This document shows, one piece after another, positions 28,425-39,194 of a stretch of 64,000 nucleotides of DNA. The stretch is taken from the NCBI RefSeq assembly GCF_013359595.1, contig NZ_JABFMP010000002.1:172130-236129 (forward strand), written 5' to 3'. The notes below the pieces were generated by a model that worked only from the letters and a program-made list of their open reading frames with translations, made no database searches and was not told the origin of the DNA. A program made the translations under genes and the position numbers. Source of the DNA: Pseudomonas sp. C1C7. Its GTDB lineage: Bacteria > Pseudomonadota > Gammaproteobacteria > Pseudomonadales > Pseudomonadaceae. Positions within the stretch are counted from its first letter, which is position 1, and each line of letters starts with the position of its first letter.

Positions 28425-29612
28425 ATGGCAACGGTAGACCGCTGGCTGCTGCCAGATGGCATCGAAGAAGTACTGCCACCGGAGGCGGCGCGCATAGAAG
28501 TCGCGCGTCGTCAGGTGTTGGATCTGTTCCAGAGCTGGGGTTACGAGTTCGTCGTGACTCCCCATATCGAGTACCTGGAATCCCTGCTGACCGGCGCAGG
28601 TCAGGACCTGGATCTGCGCACCTTCAAGGTCATCGACCCGCAATCGGGTCGGCAGATGGGTTTCCGTGCCGACATTACGCCGCAAGTAGCGCGTATCGAT
28701 GCGCATACCCTGCGTCGCGAAGGCCCCAACCGCTTGTGCTATGCCGGCAGCGTACTGCACGCCCAGCCGCGCGCCCTGTCGTCCTCGCGCAGCCCGATCC
28801 AGCTGGGCGCCGAGCTGTACGGCGATGCCAGCCCGAGCAGCGACGTCGAAGTGATCAGCCTGATGCTGGCCATGCTGCAACTGGCCGATGTGCCGGACGT
28901 GCACATGGACCTTGGGCATGTCGGCATCTACCGCGGGCTGGCGCGCGCCGCCGGCTTGTCCGGTGAAGTCGAGCAGCAATTGTTCGATGCATTGCAGCGC
29001 AAGGCCATCGACGAGGTCATTACCTTGACTGAAGGTCTGCCAGCGGATCTGTCGGACATGCTGCGCGCGCTGGTGGATCTGTGCGGTGGTCGCGAAGTGC
29101 TGGAAGCGGCTCGCGAGCGCCTGGCGAAGGCGCCGGCTCCGGTGCTGGCGGCTCTGGACGACCTGCTGGCGATTGCCGAGCGTCTGTCCGTGCGTTTCCC
29201 GGAACTGCCGTTGTACTTCGACCTTGGCGAGCTGCGTGGCTACCACTACCACACCGGTGTGGTGTTCGCGGTGTTCGTGCCGGGCGTTGGCCAGTCCATT
29301 GCCCAGGGCGGTCGTTACGACGACATCGGCGCCGACTTCGGTCGCGCCCGTCCGGCAACCGGCTTCTCTACCGATTTGAAAACCCTGGTGACCCTGGGGC
29401 GTGCTGAGATCGAGCTACCGTCTGGCGGTATCTGGATGCCTGACAGTACGGATGCGGCACTCTGGCAGCAGGTTTGCCAGTTGCGCAGTGAGGGTCAGCG
29501 TGTCGTTCAGGCCTTGCCTGGGCAACCTTTGGCCGCCGCCCGTGAAGCGGACTGCGACCGGCAATTGATTCAGCAGAACGGGCTTTGGCAAGTATCGCCA
29601 CTGGCTTCTTGA
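28425..29612 (+). CDS. hisZ: ATP phosphoribosyltransferase regulatory subunit HisZ
   Basis: 395 residues from [20 protein letters not shown] paralogue of histidyl-tRNA synthetase that lacks aminoacylation and forms the short-form HisG complex for the first step of histidine synthesis. Visible class II-like blocks: [55 protein letters not shown]. Placement beside purA is typical of Pseudomonas. A family-type hisG is not in the window. Confidence 0.95.
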   Translation: MATVDRWLLPDGIEEVLPPEAARIEVARRQVLDLFQSWGYEFVVTPHIEYLESLLTGAGQDLDLRTFKVIDPQSGRQMGFRADITPQVARIDAHTLRREGPNRLCYAGSVLHAQPRALSSSRSPIQLGAELYGDASPSSDVEVISLMLAMLQLADVPDVHMDLGHVGIYRGLARAAGLSGEVEQQLFDALQRKAIDEVITLTEGLPADLSDMLRALVDLCGGREVLEAARERLAKAPAPVLAALDDLLAIAERLSVRFPELPLYFDLGELRGYHYHTGVVFAVFVPGVGQSIAQGGRYDDIGADFGRARPATGFSTDLKTLVTLGRAEIELPSGGIWMPDSTDAALWQQVCQLRSEGQRVVQALPGQPLAAAREADCDRQLIQQNGLWQVSPLAS

Positions 29613-30959
<1,347 letters not shown>

Positions 30960-30979
30960 TAAGTTGTTGATGTAAAACA

Positions 30980-31007
30980 CAAAGGCCCCTTAATCGGGGC
31001 CTTTGTC
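30980..31007 (+). terminator. Terminator of purA
   Basis: AAAGGCCCC-ttaat-CGGGGCCTTT with a following TGTC; a strong stem 20 bases after the stop codon. Confidence 0.88.
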
Positions 31008-31108
31008 GTATATGCCCGTCGCGCGGCATGACCTTTGCAGCGAACATTGAAAAAAGCATTGCTTCCGGCGTGCTATCAATTTAATGGCGCCAAAGCAGAG
31101 GGATTTCC

Positions 31109-33043
31109 ATGTCGGCCGTTCTCTCCCTGTTACAAAGCCGTCTTTTGCGGCCTGTATTCGTTACTCTCGGTATCGCCCTTTTGGTGCAGGTGCTGGTAGC
31201 CGTTGCTCTGACCCGGAGCACGGTAACCGCATTGGAAGCCGATCTGGGTTCGCGCCTGGGAGCTGACAGTCAAAAACTTTCCGGCGAACTGGAGCAGGCG
31301 GGGCGTGAAGTCACCTCCAGCCTCGACAACCTTTCTGCCAGCACGCGGCAACGGCTGACGGCCGGCTTGTCCTCGCGCCTGGAAGAAGAGCAGGCACAGT
31401 TGCGTGCTACCCTGGAAAAAGACCTGAAGGACTCCGCCAACGATATGGCGCAGCTCCTGGCTTCGGTCGCACCCCGCGCCATGTGGGACAACGACATTCC
31501 AACCCTCTCCGAATTCGCCCGCCGGGCGCAGCGCAATCCGAATGTGCTGTTCGTGGTCTATGACGACGCGACCGGCCAGCACCTGACGCGCTACCTGAAC
31601 CGGGAAAACCCGATCAACAAGGCCTTGCTTGAGAAGGGGCAGGGCGAGCGAGCGCTGGACAAGGTGCTGGATGCGGCCAAGTCCGATCCTTCGGTCTACT
31701 ACGTCGAATCGTCCATCAACCCCAATGGCGTGGAGATCGGCAAAGTCCTGATGGGGGTTTCGACCGCCTCGGTGGAAACCGACCTTGCCGCGCTGGACAA
31801 GCGTTTCTCCGCGCTGATCGCCAGCAGCGACCAGTTGGTGGGCGACAGCCTCAAGGGCGCTGCGGCCGACAGCGCGGCGGCCATGCGGGCGCGTCTGCAG
31901 TCGGCGCAATCCACCGCCACCGAGATGAAAGCCAATACCACCGGTACCGTGCAGGAAGCGGCGGCGACCCTGCGCTGGCGCATCGGTGCGAGCCTGGCGC
32001 TAGTGGGGGCCGGGGTTCTGCTGTTGCTCGCCGTGGTGCTGGGGCGTCGCGTGGTCAATCGCTTGAAGATGCTGATTGTCGCCATGGATGATCTGGCGGC
32101 CGGTGAGGGCGACCTGACCAAGCGCGTGCAGATCAACAGCAAGGATGAAATCGGCGCGATGGCCTCGGCGGTCAATCGCTTTGTGGATAAGTTGCAGCCG
32201 ATCGTGCGCGAAGCGGGTGACGTGGCGCAGCGTACCGGCGTGGAAATCGGTGCCATGACCCTGCGCAATGCCGGTGCCGATGCGGCCGCGGGCATGCAGC
32301 GTGACGAAGTGGCCGAGAGCCTGCGGGCGCTTTCGCAGATGGCGGACGAGGCGCAATCCGAAAGCCAGGCCATGCAGGCGGCGCTGAAGCAGGTGGTGGA
32401 CATCCGCCAGGCCACCGATGAAAACACCCGGACGTCGGCGAAGGTCGGTAGCCTGATCGAGGCATTGGCCGGGCAGGTCGATACCGGTGCGCAGGTGATC
32501 GAGCGGCTGGCGCAGCAAAGCGAACAGATCGAGGTGGTGCTGACGGTGATTCATGGCATTGCCGAGCAGACCAACCTGCTGGCATTGAACGCGGCCATCG
32601 AAGCGGCGCGCGCCGGCGAGACCGGTCGCGGCTTTGCGGTGGTGGCCGACGAAGTGCGGGCGCTGGCGAGCAAGACTCAAAGCTCCACTGGCGACATTCA
32701 GGCGCACATCGTGGCCTTGCAGCAGGGCGCGCGGGAAGCGGTGGCGGCCATCGGGCAGGCGGGGCGTCAGGCCAGCGAAGGCTTGCTGGTGCTGCGTGAC
32801 AGCGCGCGGTTGCAGCAATCGGTGCAGGCTTCTGTGGAGCAGGTGCATGCGGCGATTGGCCTGGCGACCCAGGCGGCCGCGCATCAGGCCCAAGGTGCTC
32901 AGGCGGTGCGGGGTCGCGTGGAGACGATTCATGCCCAGGCCGAGAAGGCGGCTCAGGCCGTGGTGGCAACCACGGCGAGTGGCAAGGTGCTGGACGGGCT
33001 GGCGGCGCAGTTGAAGGCGAGCCTGGGGCAGTTCAGGGCTTAA
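31109..33043 (+). CDS. Methyl-accepting chemotaxis protein
   Basis: 644 residues. Membrane helices at about 15-36 and 292-312 enclose a long helical periplasmic sensor. HAMP (about 313-365; [27 protein letters not shown]) and a cytoplasmic signalling domain follow. The hairpin tip reads [20 protein letters not shown] and continues [15 protein letters not shown], the CheA/CheW contact. There is no C-terminal CheR-tethering pentapeptide. The ligand is unknown; neighbours (purA, iron transporter) do not reveal it. The stop abuts a family B repeat. Confidence 0.93.
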   Translation: MSAVLSLLQSRLLRPVFVTLGIALLVQVLVAVALTRSTVTALEADLGSRLGADSQKLSGELEQAGREVTSSLDNLSASTRQRLTAGLSSRLEEEQAQLRATLEKDLKDSANDMAQLLASVAPRAMWDNDIPTLSEFARRAQRNPNVLFVVYDDATGQHLTRYLNRENPINKALLEKGQGERALDKVLDAAKSDPSVYYVESSINPNGVEIGKVLMGVSTASVETDLAALDKRFSALIASSDQLVGDSLKGAAADSAAAMRARLQSAQSTATEMKANTTGTVQEAAATLRWRIGASLALVGAGVLLLLAVVLGRRVVNRLKMLIVAMDDLAAGEGDLTKRVQINSKDEIGAMASAVNRFVDKLQPIVREAGDVAQRTGVEIGAMTLRNAGADAAAGMQRDEVAESLRALSQMADEAQSESQAMQAALKQVVDIRQATDENTRTSAKVGSLIEALAGQVDTGAQVIERLAQQSEQIEVVLTVIHGIAEQTNLLALNAAIEAARAGETGRGFAVVADEVRALASKTQSSTGDIQAHIVALQQGAREAVAAIGQAGRQASEGLLVLRDSARLQQSVQASVEQVHAAIGLATQAAAHQAQGAQAVRGRVETIHAQAEKAAQAVVATTASGKVLDGLAAQLKASLGQFRA

Positions 33044-33124
33044 GATCAAAAGATCGCAGCCTTCGGCAGCTCCTGCAGGAAACGCACATTCCCCTGTAAG
33101 AGCTGCCGAAGGCTGCGATCTTTT
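33044..33124. repeat. Family B repeat doublet
   Basis: 'gatcaaaagatcgcagcctt' runs into CGGCAGCTCCTGCAGG; after a 12-base loop comes CCTGTAAGAGCTGCCGAAGG and CTGCGATCTTTTTT. It lies between convergent genes and probably terminates both. Confidence 0.88.
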
Positions 33125-33132
33125 TTGCTTTG

Positions 33133-34695
33133 TCAGCGGCTCAAATACATCCGCGTCGTCAGCAGATACACCGGCAACCCCGACACCACAATCAACAGTG
33201 CCGCATAAGGCGCCGCCGCCGCAAACTCCACATTCGCGGTATGTGCCCAGACCTCGGTCGCCAGGGTGTTGAGCCCGGTCGGGCTCAGCAGCAGGGTCGC
33301 CGTCAGCTCCTTCATCGCATCCAGAAACACCAGCGCAAACGCCGCCCCCAGTGCCGGGAAGATGATCGGCAAGGTCACCCGGCAAAAGGCGGTGAACGAT
33401 GACGCGCCCAGCGTGCGGGCGGCCTCTTCCAGTTGCGGTGCGGCCTTGTTAAGGGCCGTGCGGATCGGAGCCTGGGCCAGTGGCAGAAACAGCAACGCAT
33501 AGGCGATCAGCAGCAGTGCCGAAGTCTGGTACAGCGCCGGCACATAATGCAGGGCGAAATACACCAGGGTCAGGGCAATCACCAGGCCTGGCAGCGCGTG
33601 CAGCAGATACGGCAGGCGTTCGGCCCAGATCGCCAGCTGACCCTTGTAGCGCACCACCAGCAGCCCGACGGGCACCGCCAGCACCAGGCACAGCGCCGCG
33701 CCGCCCAAAGACAATGCCAGGGATGACAGCAATGCCTCACCGATAGCGGCAACCGGAAAGGCTGCCGACGAGCCCACCGCCAGCCAATAACCCAGCATGC
33801 CCAGCGGAATCCCGCTGCCGACGATCGCCAGCGTCAGGCAATACAGTTGCCCGACTGACGCCCATGGCCCCAGGCGAACCTGTTCGGCCTGTCGAGCCGC
33901 GCCCTGACCGGTACGCACATGTCGGGCCTTGCCGCGCACGCGCAATTCCAGCCAGAGCAACAGCAGGCACAGAATCAGCAGTACCGCCGACAGCATCGCC
34001 GCGTTGGCGTTGCTGAACTCCAGTTCGAACTGTTGATAGATCGCGGTGGTGAAGGTCTGCAGGCCAATGATCGACAGCGCGCCGAACTCCACCAGCATGT
34101 GCAGGGCAATCAACAGCGAGCCAGCAAGCAGCGACGGCCAGAGCAAGGGGAGGGTGATCTTGAAGAACACGCCCCAGCGATTCTGCCCCAGGGTGCGTCC
34201 GGACTCTTCCAGTGAAGGGTCGAGGTTACGCAGGGTCGCCGCCACCGGCAGGAAAATCAGCGGGTACTTCGACAGGGTCATCACCAGGATCGCCCCGCCC
34301 AGCCCTTCAAAGTGGGCGCTCAGCGACACCCAGGTGAAGCTGCTGACAAACGCCGGCACGGCGAACGGCAGGCACAGGATCACGCCCCACAACCGCCGCC
34401 CCGGCAGGTTGCTGCGTTCCAGCAGCCACGCCAGCGACAGGCCGATCACGCCGCAGGCCAGCGTCACCCCGACCATCAGTGCCAGGGTGTTGCGCAGCAG
34501 GCCGAACACATAAGGCCGCCACAGCAGGTGCAGCGCCTCGGCCCAGCCAGCCTGCCAGGCCTTGAGCCCGACATAGGCCAGCGGCAACAGGCTGAGCAGG
34601 ACCAGCAGCAAAACCGGCAGCAACAGCCAGATCGATGGCCGCTTGCGCCGCGGCATGTAGTCGCCGTGCGCAGCGGCGGTTAGCGAGGCGCTCAT
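33133..34695 (-). CDS. Ferric iron ABC transporter permease (FbpB/HitB type)
   Basis: 520 residues with about 12 membrane helices in two homologous halves, each carrying a BPD permease EAA-type loop (EESGRTLGQNRWGVFFKITLPLLWP and EEAARTLGASSFTAFCRVTLPIIFP). A fused double permease of this size is typical of Fe(III) importers of the Fbp/Hit/Sfu class. Its start shares a base with the stop of the binding-protein gene. No ATPase gene is adjacent, so the ATP-hydrolysing subunit must be encoded elsewhere. Confidence 0.9.
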   Translation of the reverse strand: MSASLTAAAHGDYMPRRKRPSIWLLLPVLLLVLLSLLPLAYVGLKAWQAGWAEALHLLWRPYVFGLLRNTLALMVGVTLACGVIGLSLAWLLERSNLPGRRLWGVILCLPFAVPAFVSSFTWVSLSAHFEGLGGAILVMTLSKYPLIFLPVAATLRNLDPSLEESGRTLGQNRWGVFFKITLPLLWPSLLAGSLLIALHMLVEFGALSIIGLQTFTTAIYQQFELEFSNANAAMLSAVLLILCLLLLWLELRVRGKARHVRTGQGAARQAEQVRLGPWASVGQLYCLTLAIVGSGIPLGMLGYWLAVGSSAAFPVAAIGEALLSSLALSLGGAALCLVLAVPVGLLVVRYKGQLAIWAERLPYLLHALPGLVIALTLVYFALHYVPALYQTSALLLIAYALLFLPLAQAPIRTALNKAAPQLEEAARTLGASSFTAFCRVTLPIIFPALGAAFALVFLDAMKELTATLLLSPTGLNTLATEVWAHTANVEFAAAAPYAALLIVVSGLPVYLLTTRMYLSR

Positions 34696-35705
34696 CAGTT
34701 CAGGCCAACGTCGCGTTCCAGGTCCAGGGCTTCTTCAGCGTTGCCCAGGTCGGCCGGCGTGACCTTCGGTGCTTCCAGCTCACTGAATGGCTTGAGGCCA
34801 CGATCCGACTCCATGCCCTTGTGCAGCGGGTACTCGGCGGTGGTCTGGGTGATCACGCGCTGACCCTCTTCACTGGCCATGTAGGCGAGCAGCTGTTGGG
34901 CTTCCTGCGGGTGTTTGCTGGATTTCAGCACGGCCGCGCTGGAAACGGTGATCAGCCCGCCGACGTCGCCGCCGGTGAAATAGTGCAGTTTCGAGTCGAG
35001 CTGGCCTTTTTCCCGTTGCAGGGCGAACCAGTAGTAGTTGTTGACCAGCACGGTCGCGATCTCGCCGTTTTCCACGGCTTTGAGGGCGACCATGTTGTTG
35101 CTGTAAGTCTTGCCGAATGCCCGCAGGCCGGTGAGCCATTCTTCGGCGGCGTCCATGCCGTGCACCTTGATGATCGCCACGGCCTGTTCCTGGAAAGCGC
35201 CGCTGGTGGGCACGAAACCGACCTTGCCTTGCCATTTCGGGTCGGAGAACTCCATCACCGATTTCGGCAGGTCCTTTTCATCGACCAGCTTGGGGTTGAA
35301 CGCGACGACGCGAACCCGGGCAGTGACGCCGATCCAGGTGCCGTTGCTGGCGACATAGTCCTTGGGCAGAACTGCCAGCGTTGCGTCATCGGCCTTGGCC
35401 AGCAGGCCTTGTTCGCCGAGTTTGTTCAGCGGCGGCGATTCTTCGGTGTAGATCACGTCGGCGGGGGAGCGATCGCCTTCTTCGACGATCTGGCTGGCGA
35501 GCTGGTTGCTGCTGCCCTTGCGCACGTTGACGTGAATCCCGGTCTTGGCTTCGAAGGCTTTGGCAACGGCGTCACCGACTTCCTTGTGCTGGCCGTTGTA
35601 GAGGGTCAAGGAAACCTTGTCGGCGGCTTGGGTGAGGGGGGTGGCGAGAGCCAGGCCGAGCAGGGTGAAGGTCAAGCCTCGGCGCAGGGTATTTCGAAAC
35701 ATCAT
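34695..35705 (-). CDS. Fe(3+) ABC transporter substrate-binding protein (FbpA/HitA type)
   Basis: 336 residues. Signal peptide to about Ala28 (LALATPLTQAA). Periplasmic ferric-binding fold: SLTLYNGQHKEVGDAVAKAF, SNQLASQIVEEGDRSPADVI, and the Tyr pair in VNNYYWFALQ that binds iron in FbpA. Two consecutive ATGs exist; the first has GAGGA at the better spacing. It is the first gene of a two-gene operon with the permease. A TTGCAA dyad lies just upstream. Confidence 0.92.
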   Translation of the reverse strand: MMFRNTLRRGLTFTLLGLALATPLTQAADKVSLTLYNGQHKEVGDAVAKAFEAKTGIHVNVRKGSSNQLASQIVEEGDRSPADVIYTEESPPLNKLGEQGLLAKADDATLAVLPKDYVASNGTWIGVTARVRVVAFNPKLVDEKDLPKSVMEFSDPKWQGKVGFVPTSGAFQEQAVAIIKVHGMDAAEEWLTGLRAFGKTYSNNMVALKAVENGEIATVLVNNYYWFALQREKGQLDSKLHYFTGGDVGGLITVSSAAVLKSSKHPQEAQQLLAYMASEEGQRVITQTTAEYPLHKGMESDRGLKPFSELEAPKVTPADLGNAEEALDLERDVGLN

Positions 35706-35728
35706 TCGCAGGGTTCCTCACTGTCGCA

Positions 35729-35744
35729 TTGCAAAAACTTGCAA
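35729..35744. promoter_or_regulatory. Dyad TTGCAA-N4-TTGCAA upstream of the iron transporter
   Basis: TTGCAA is its own reverse complement; the two copies four bases apart form a 16-bp dyad 24 bases ahead of the binding-protein ATG. It looks like an operator, but I do not recognise the regulator. The adjacent AT-rich 35744-35770 only weakly resembles a Fur box. Confidence 0.45.
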
Positions 35745-35796
35745 CAATGATAAACGATATTTGTTCTCAAATGCGCCTTGCATGGCCGCCGGCTTT

Positions 35797-35904
35797 TCTG
35801 TAAGAGCCGAGCTCGCGATGGAGGTGAACGATGATGCAGGCTGTCTGGTTTCCCGCGGTGTCTGGTCCTCCATCGCGAGCAAGCTCGGCTCCTGCAGGGG
35901 AGGT
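35797..35904. repeat. Diverged REP-type inverted pair
   Basis: 'gtaagagccgagctcgcgat' then GGAG on the left; CTCCATCGCGAGCAAGCTCG and GCTCCTGCAGG on the right, about 45 bases apart. Same architecture as family A with changed arm sequence. Confidence 0.75.
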
Positions 35905-35929
35905 GAAAATTTCCGGAGGCCAGAAACGC

Positions 35930-35953
35930 AAAAACCCGCTTTCGCGGGTTTTT
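35930..35953 (-). terminator. Terminator of the downstream tRNA-Leu gene
   Basis: AAAAACCCGC-ttt-CGCGGGTTTTT, a symmetric strong stem 34 bases beyond the tRNA 3' end. The same hairpin is repeated after the other tRNA. Confidence 0.88.
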
Positions 35954-35986
35954 GTGAGATTCAAGATCGTAACCTTGAATTTGAAT

Positions 35987-36073
35987 TGGTGCCCAGAAGA
36001 AGACTCGAACTTCCACGACCGTAAGGTCACCAGCACCTGAAGCTGGCGTGTCTACCAATTTCACCATCTGGGC
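35987..36073 (-). tRNA. tRNA-Leu (anticodon CAG), copy 2
   Basis: 87 bases including an encoded CCA. Acceptor GCCCAGA pairs with TCTGGGC; anticodon stem CCAGC/GCTGG with loop TTCAGGT, giving anticodon CAG (complement at 36037-36039). The long variable arm (TGACCTTACGGTCG) is the class II form expected for leucine. T loop GTTCGAGTC. Differs from copy 1 at the last acceptor pair (A-T rather than G-C). Confidence 0.95.
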
Positions 36074-36107
36074 TTCATCTTCAGCGATGTCGCTGTTGAT
36101 GGGGCGC

Positions 36108-36136
36108 ACTATACGGACCGCATTTTGATCTGTAAA
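36108..36136 (-). promoter_or_regulatory. Sigma-70 promoter of tRNA-Leu copy 2
   Basis: On the minus strand, TTTACA (36136-36131), a 17-base spacer and TATAGT (36113-36108). A GC-rich GCGCCCC discriminator follows, as in stringently controlled stable-RNA promoters. The same elements and spacing occur before copy 1. Confidence 0.8.
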
Positions 36137-36189
36137 CCCCTGATTTAATTTTAATAAATCAGTTCTGACAAAATGCTCGTCCAGAATGC

Positions 36190-36215
36190 AAAAAACCCGC
36201 TTTCGCGGGTTTTTT
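36190..36215 (-). terminator. Terminator between the two tRNA-Leu genes
   Basis: AAAAAACCCGC-ttt-CGCGGGTTTTTT, 40 bases after copy 1. Nearly identical to the terminator after copy 2. Confidence 0.88.
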
Positions 36216-36254
36216 GTGTGAGTCCTGAAACTGATCTAGTCTCACACTCGAAAT

Positions 36255-36341
36255 TGGTGCCCAGGAGAAGACTCGAACTTCCACGACCGTAAGGTCACCA
36301 GCACCTGAAGCTGGCGTGTCTACCAATTTCACCACCTGGGC
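36255..36341 (-). tRNA. tRNA-Leu (anticodon CAG), copy 1
   Basis: 87 bases with encoded CCA; acceptor GCCCAGG/CCTGGGC, anticodon CAG (complement at 36305-36307), class II variable arm. Identical to copy 2 apart from the acceptor pair. Reads toward copy 2 with its own promoter and terminator. Confidence 0.95.
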
Positions 36342-36376
36342 ATCATCAACAGCATGTCTGCGTGTCGATGGCGCGC

Positions 36377-36405
36377 ACTATACGGAGCGCTTTTTTAACT
36401 GTAAA
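36377..36405 (-). promoter_or_regulatory. Sigma-70 promoter of tRNA-Leu copy 1
   Basis: TTTACA (36405-36400), 17-base spacer, TATAGT (36382-36377) on the minus strand, followed by GCGCGCC. The CTCCG before the -10 is also shared, in slightly changed form, with the copy 2 promoter. Confidence 0.8.
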
Positions 36406-36566
36406 CCCCCGTCGCCCAAAAAAATGATTTTTTTTACCAGCGGTGTTCAAAACGCTTTGGATGCGTCGATACAAGGCGTCATATGGCCTCTATATAGTCC
36501 GAAATTTCCTGTTTCATTACGCCTATGCCAAACTAACCCGCATATAGACAAGGTGAAAACTCTCTA

Positions 36567-39194
36567 ATGGCCGATTGGCAATCCCTCGATCCCGAGGCCG
36601 CTCGTGAAGCGGAAAAATATGAAAACCCCATCCCTAGCCGCGAACTGATCCTTCAGCACCTTGCTGATCGTGGTTCGCCTGCTGCCCGTGAGCAACTGGT
36701 CGAAGAATTTGGCCTGACCACGGAAGACCAGATCGAAGCCCTGCGCCGCCGCCTGCGCGCGATGGAGCGCGATGCTCAACTCATTTACACCCGCCGCGGC
36801 ACATATGCGCCGGTAGACAAGCTCGACCTGATCCTGGGCCGCATCAGCGGTCACCGCGACGGCTTCGGTTTCCTGGTGCCGGACGACGGCAGCGACGACC
36901 TGTTCCTGAGTCCGGCGCAGATGCGCCTGGTGTTCGATGGCGACCGCGCGCTGGCCCGTGTTTCCGGTCTGGACCGTCGTGGTCGCCGCGAAGGCATGAT
37001 CGTCGAAGTGGTCTCCCGTGCTCACGAAACCATCGTGGGTCGTTATTTCGAAGAGGGCGGTATCGGCTTCGTCGTGGCCGACAACCCGAAAATCCAGCAG
37101 GAAGTGCTGGTGACCCCGGGTCGCAACGCCAATGCTGATATCGGTCAGTTCGTCGAAGTGAAGATCACTCACTGGCCGACACCACGCTTCCAGCCGCAAG
37201 GCGACGTGATCGAAGTCGTAGGCAACTACATGGCGCCGGGCATGGAAATCGATGTCGCCCTGCGCACCTACGACATTCCTCACGTCTGGCCGGACGCCGT
37301 GCTCAAGGAAGCCGGCAAGCTCAAGCCGGAAGTCGAAGAGAAAGACAAAGAGAAGCGCATCGACCTGCGCCATCTGCCGTTCGTCACCATCGACGGCGAA
37401 GATGCCCGCGACTTCGATGACGCGGTCTACTGCGAAGCCCGTCCGGGCAAGCTGCGCCTGTTCTCCGGCGGCTGGAAGCTGTACGTGGCGATTGCCGACG
37501 TTTCCAGCTACGTGAAACTCGGTTCGGCGCTGGATGCCGAGGCCCAGGTGCGCGGCAACTCGGTGTACTTCCCCGAGCGCGTGATCCCGATGCTGCCCGA
37601 GCAGCTGTCCAACGGCCTGTGCTCGCTGAACCCGCTGGTCGACCGTCTGGCCATGGTCTGCGAGATGACCATCTCCAAATCCGGCGAAATGACCGACTAC
37701 TGCTTCTACGAAGCGGTGATCCACTCCCATGCGCGCCTGACCTACAACAAGGTCAGCGCCATGCTCGAAACGCCGAAACTGGCCGAAGCGCGCAAGCTGC
37801 GTGGCGAATACACCGACCTCGTGCCGCACCTCAAGCAGCTGTATGCGCTGTACAAGGTGTTGCTGGCGGCCCGTCACGTGCGCGGCGCGATCGACTTCGA
37901 AACCCAGGAAACCCGAATCATCTTCGGCTCCGAGCGCAAGATCGCCGAAATCCGGCCGACCGTGCGCAACGATGCGCACAAGCTGATCGAGGAGTGCATG
38001 CTGGCCGCCAACGTGGCCACCGCCGAATTCCTGCAGAAGCACGAAATCCCTGCGCTGTACCGTGTTCACGACGGCCCGCCGCCGGAGCGTCTGGAAAAAC
38101 TGCGCGCCTTCCTGGGCGAGCTGGGTCTGTCCCTGCATAAAGGCAAGGACGGTCCGTCGCCGAAGGACTACCAGGCACTGTTGGCAGGCATCAAGGACCG
38201 TCCGGACTTCCACCTGATCCAGACCGTGATGCTGCGCTCGTTGAGCCAGGCGGTGTACACCTCCGATAACCAGGGCCACTTCGGTCTGAATTACGAGGCC
38301 TACACCCACTTCACCTCGCCGATCCGTCGTTACCCGGACCTGCTCACGCACCGCGCGATTCGCAGCGTGATCCATTCCAGGCAGGACACCCCGCACGTTC
38401 GCCGTGCCGGTGCGATGACCATTCCGAAGGCGCGCATCTATCCGTACGACGAGGCGGCGCTGGAGCAACTCGGCGAACAATGCTCGATGAGCGAGCGTCG
38501 TGCCGATGAAGCGACCCGCGACGTGGTGAACTGGCTCAAGTGCGAGTTCATGAAAGATCGCGTGGGCGAGTCGTTCCCGGGTGTGATCACCGCCGTGACC
38601 GGTTTCGGCCTGTTCGTCGAGCTGACCGACATCTATGTCGAAGGTCTGGTGCACGTCACCGCGCTGCCGGGCGACTACTACCACTTCGACCCTGTGCACC
38701 ACCGCCTGGCGGGTGAGCGCACCGGTCGCAGCTTCCGTCTGGGCGATACCGTTGAAGTGCGGGTCATGCGCGTCGATCTCGACGAACGCAAGATCGACTT
38801 CGAGATGGCTGAAAAGACCATCAATGCGCCGATCGGCCGCAAGAAGCGCAGTACCGAAACGTCGGCTCCAGCGGCAAAAACCGCAGCGGAACCTGCACCG
38901 GCAAAAATCGGCCGTCGTCCTGCCAAGGAAAAGCCTGTCGAGGCCTACCGTTCGAGCGATGCCGCGGCGAAAAACGCCGAAGTTCGCAAGAGTCGCGAGC
39001 TGAAAAAGGCGTTGCTGTCCGAAGCCAAGAGCAGTGGCAAAGCGACCTCTTCGGGAAAGAGCAGTCGCTCGGCATCCGACAAGGCTGTCGGTGGCAAACC
39101 TGGCAAACCGAGCAAACATCGTAAAGGTCCGCCAAAAGCGGGCTCGGCCCCGGCCAAGAGCGGCGGGGCACGTAAACCCAAGGCGAAGTCATGA
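36567..39194 (+). CDS. rnr: Ribonuclease R
   Basis: 875 residues. 3'-5' exoribonuclease able to digest structured RNA. Order: helix-turn-helix-like N-terminus (about 25-90), two cold-shock domains, the RNB catalytic domain with DGEDARDFDDAVYCE (the Asp cluster that binds magnesium), and an S1 domain (about 640-730; GVITAVTGFGLFVELTDIYVEGLVH). A basic tail of about 120 residues rich in Lys, Ala and Ser follows; it is longer than in E. coli RNase R (813 residues). It is divergent from the tRNA-Leu genes and overlaps rlmB by 4 bases. Confidence 0.97.
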   Translation: MADWQSLDPEAAREAEKYENPIPSRELILQHLADRGSPAAREQLVEEFGLTTEDQIEALRRRLRAMERDAQLIYTRRGTYAPVDKLDLILGRISGHRDGFGFLVPDDGSDDLFLSPAQMRLVFDGDRALARVSGLDRRGRREGMIVEVVSRAHETIVGRYFEEGGIGFVVADNPKIQQEVLVTPGRNANADIGQFVEVKITHWPTPRFQPQGDVIEVVGNYMAPGMEIDVALRTYDIPHVWPDAVLKEAGKLKPEVEEKDKEKRIDLRHLPFVTIDGEDARDFDDAVYCEARPGKLRLFSGGWKLYVAIADVSSYVKLGSALDAEAQVRGNSVYFPERVIPMLPEQLSNGLCSLNPLVDRLAMVCEMTISKSGEMTDYCFYEAVIHSHARLTYNKVSAMLETPKLAEARKLRGEYTDLVPHLKQLYALYKVLLAARHVRGAIDFETQETRIIFGSERKIAEIRPTVRNDAHKLIEECMLAANVATAEFLQKHEIPALYRVHDGPPPERLEKLRAFLGELGLSLHKGKDGPSPKDYQALLAGIKDRPDFHLIQTVMLRSLSQAVYTSDNQGHFGLNYEAYTHFTSPIRRYPDLLTHRAIRSVIHSRQDTPHVRRAGAMTIPKARIYPYDEAALEQLGEQCSMSERRADEATRDVVNWLKCEFMKDRVGESFPGVITAVTGFGLFVELTDIYVEGLVHVTALPGDYYHFDPVHHRLAGERTGRSFRLGDTVEVRVMRVDLDERKIDFEMAEKTINAPIGRKKRSTETSAPAAKTAAEPAPAKIGRRPAKEKPVEAYRSSDAAAKNAEVRKSRELKKALLSEAKSSGKATSSGKSSRSASDKAVGGKPGKPSKHRKGPPKAGSAPAKSGGARKPKAKS

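Noticed and set aside
35744..35770. Fur box upstream of the iron importer
   Set aside because: Only about 8 of 19 positions match the Fur consensus in the best register, so I mention it but do not call it.
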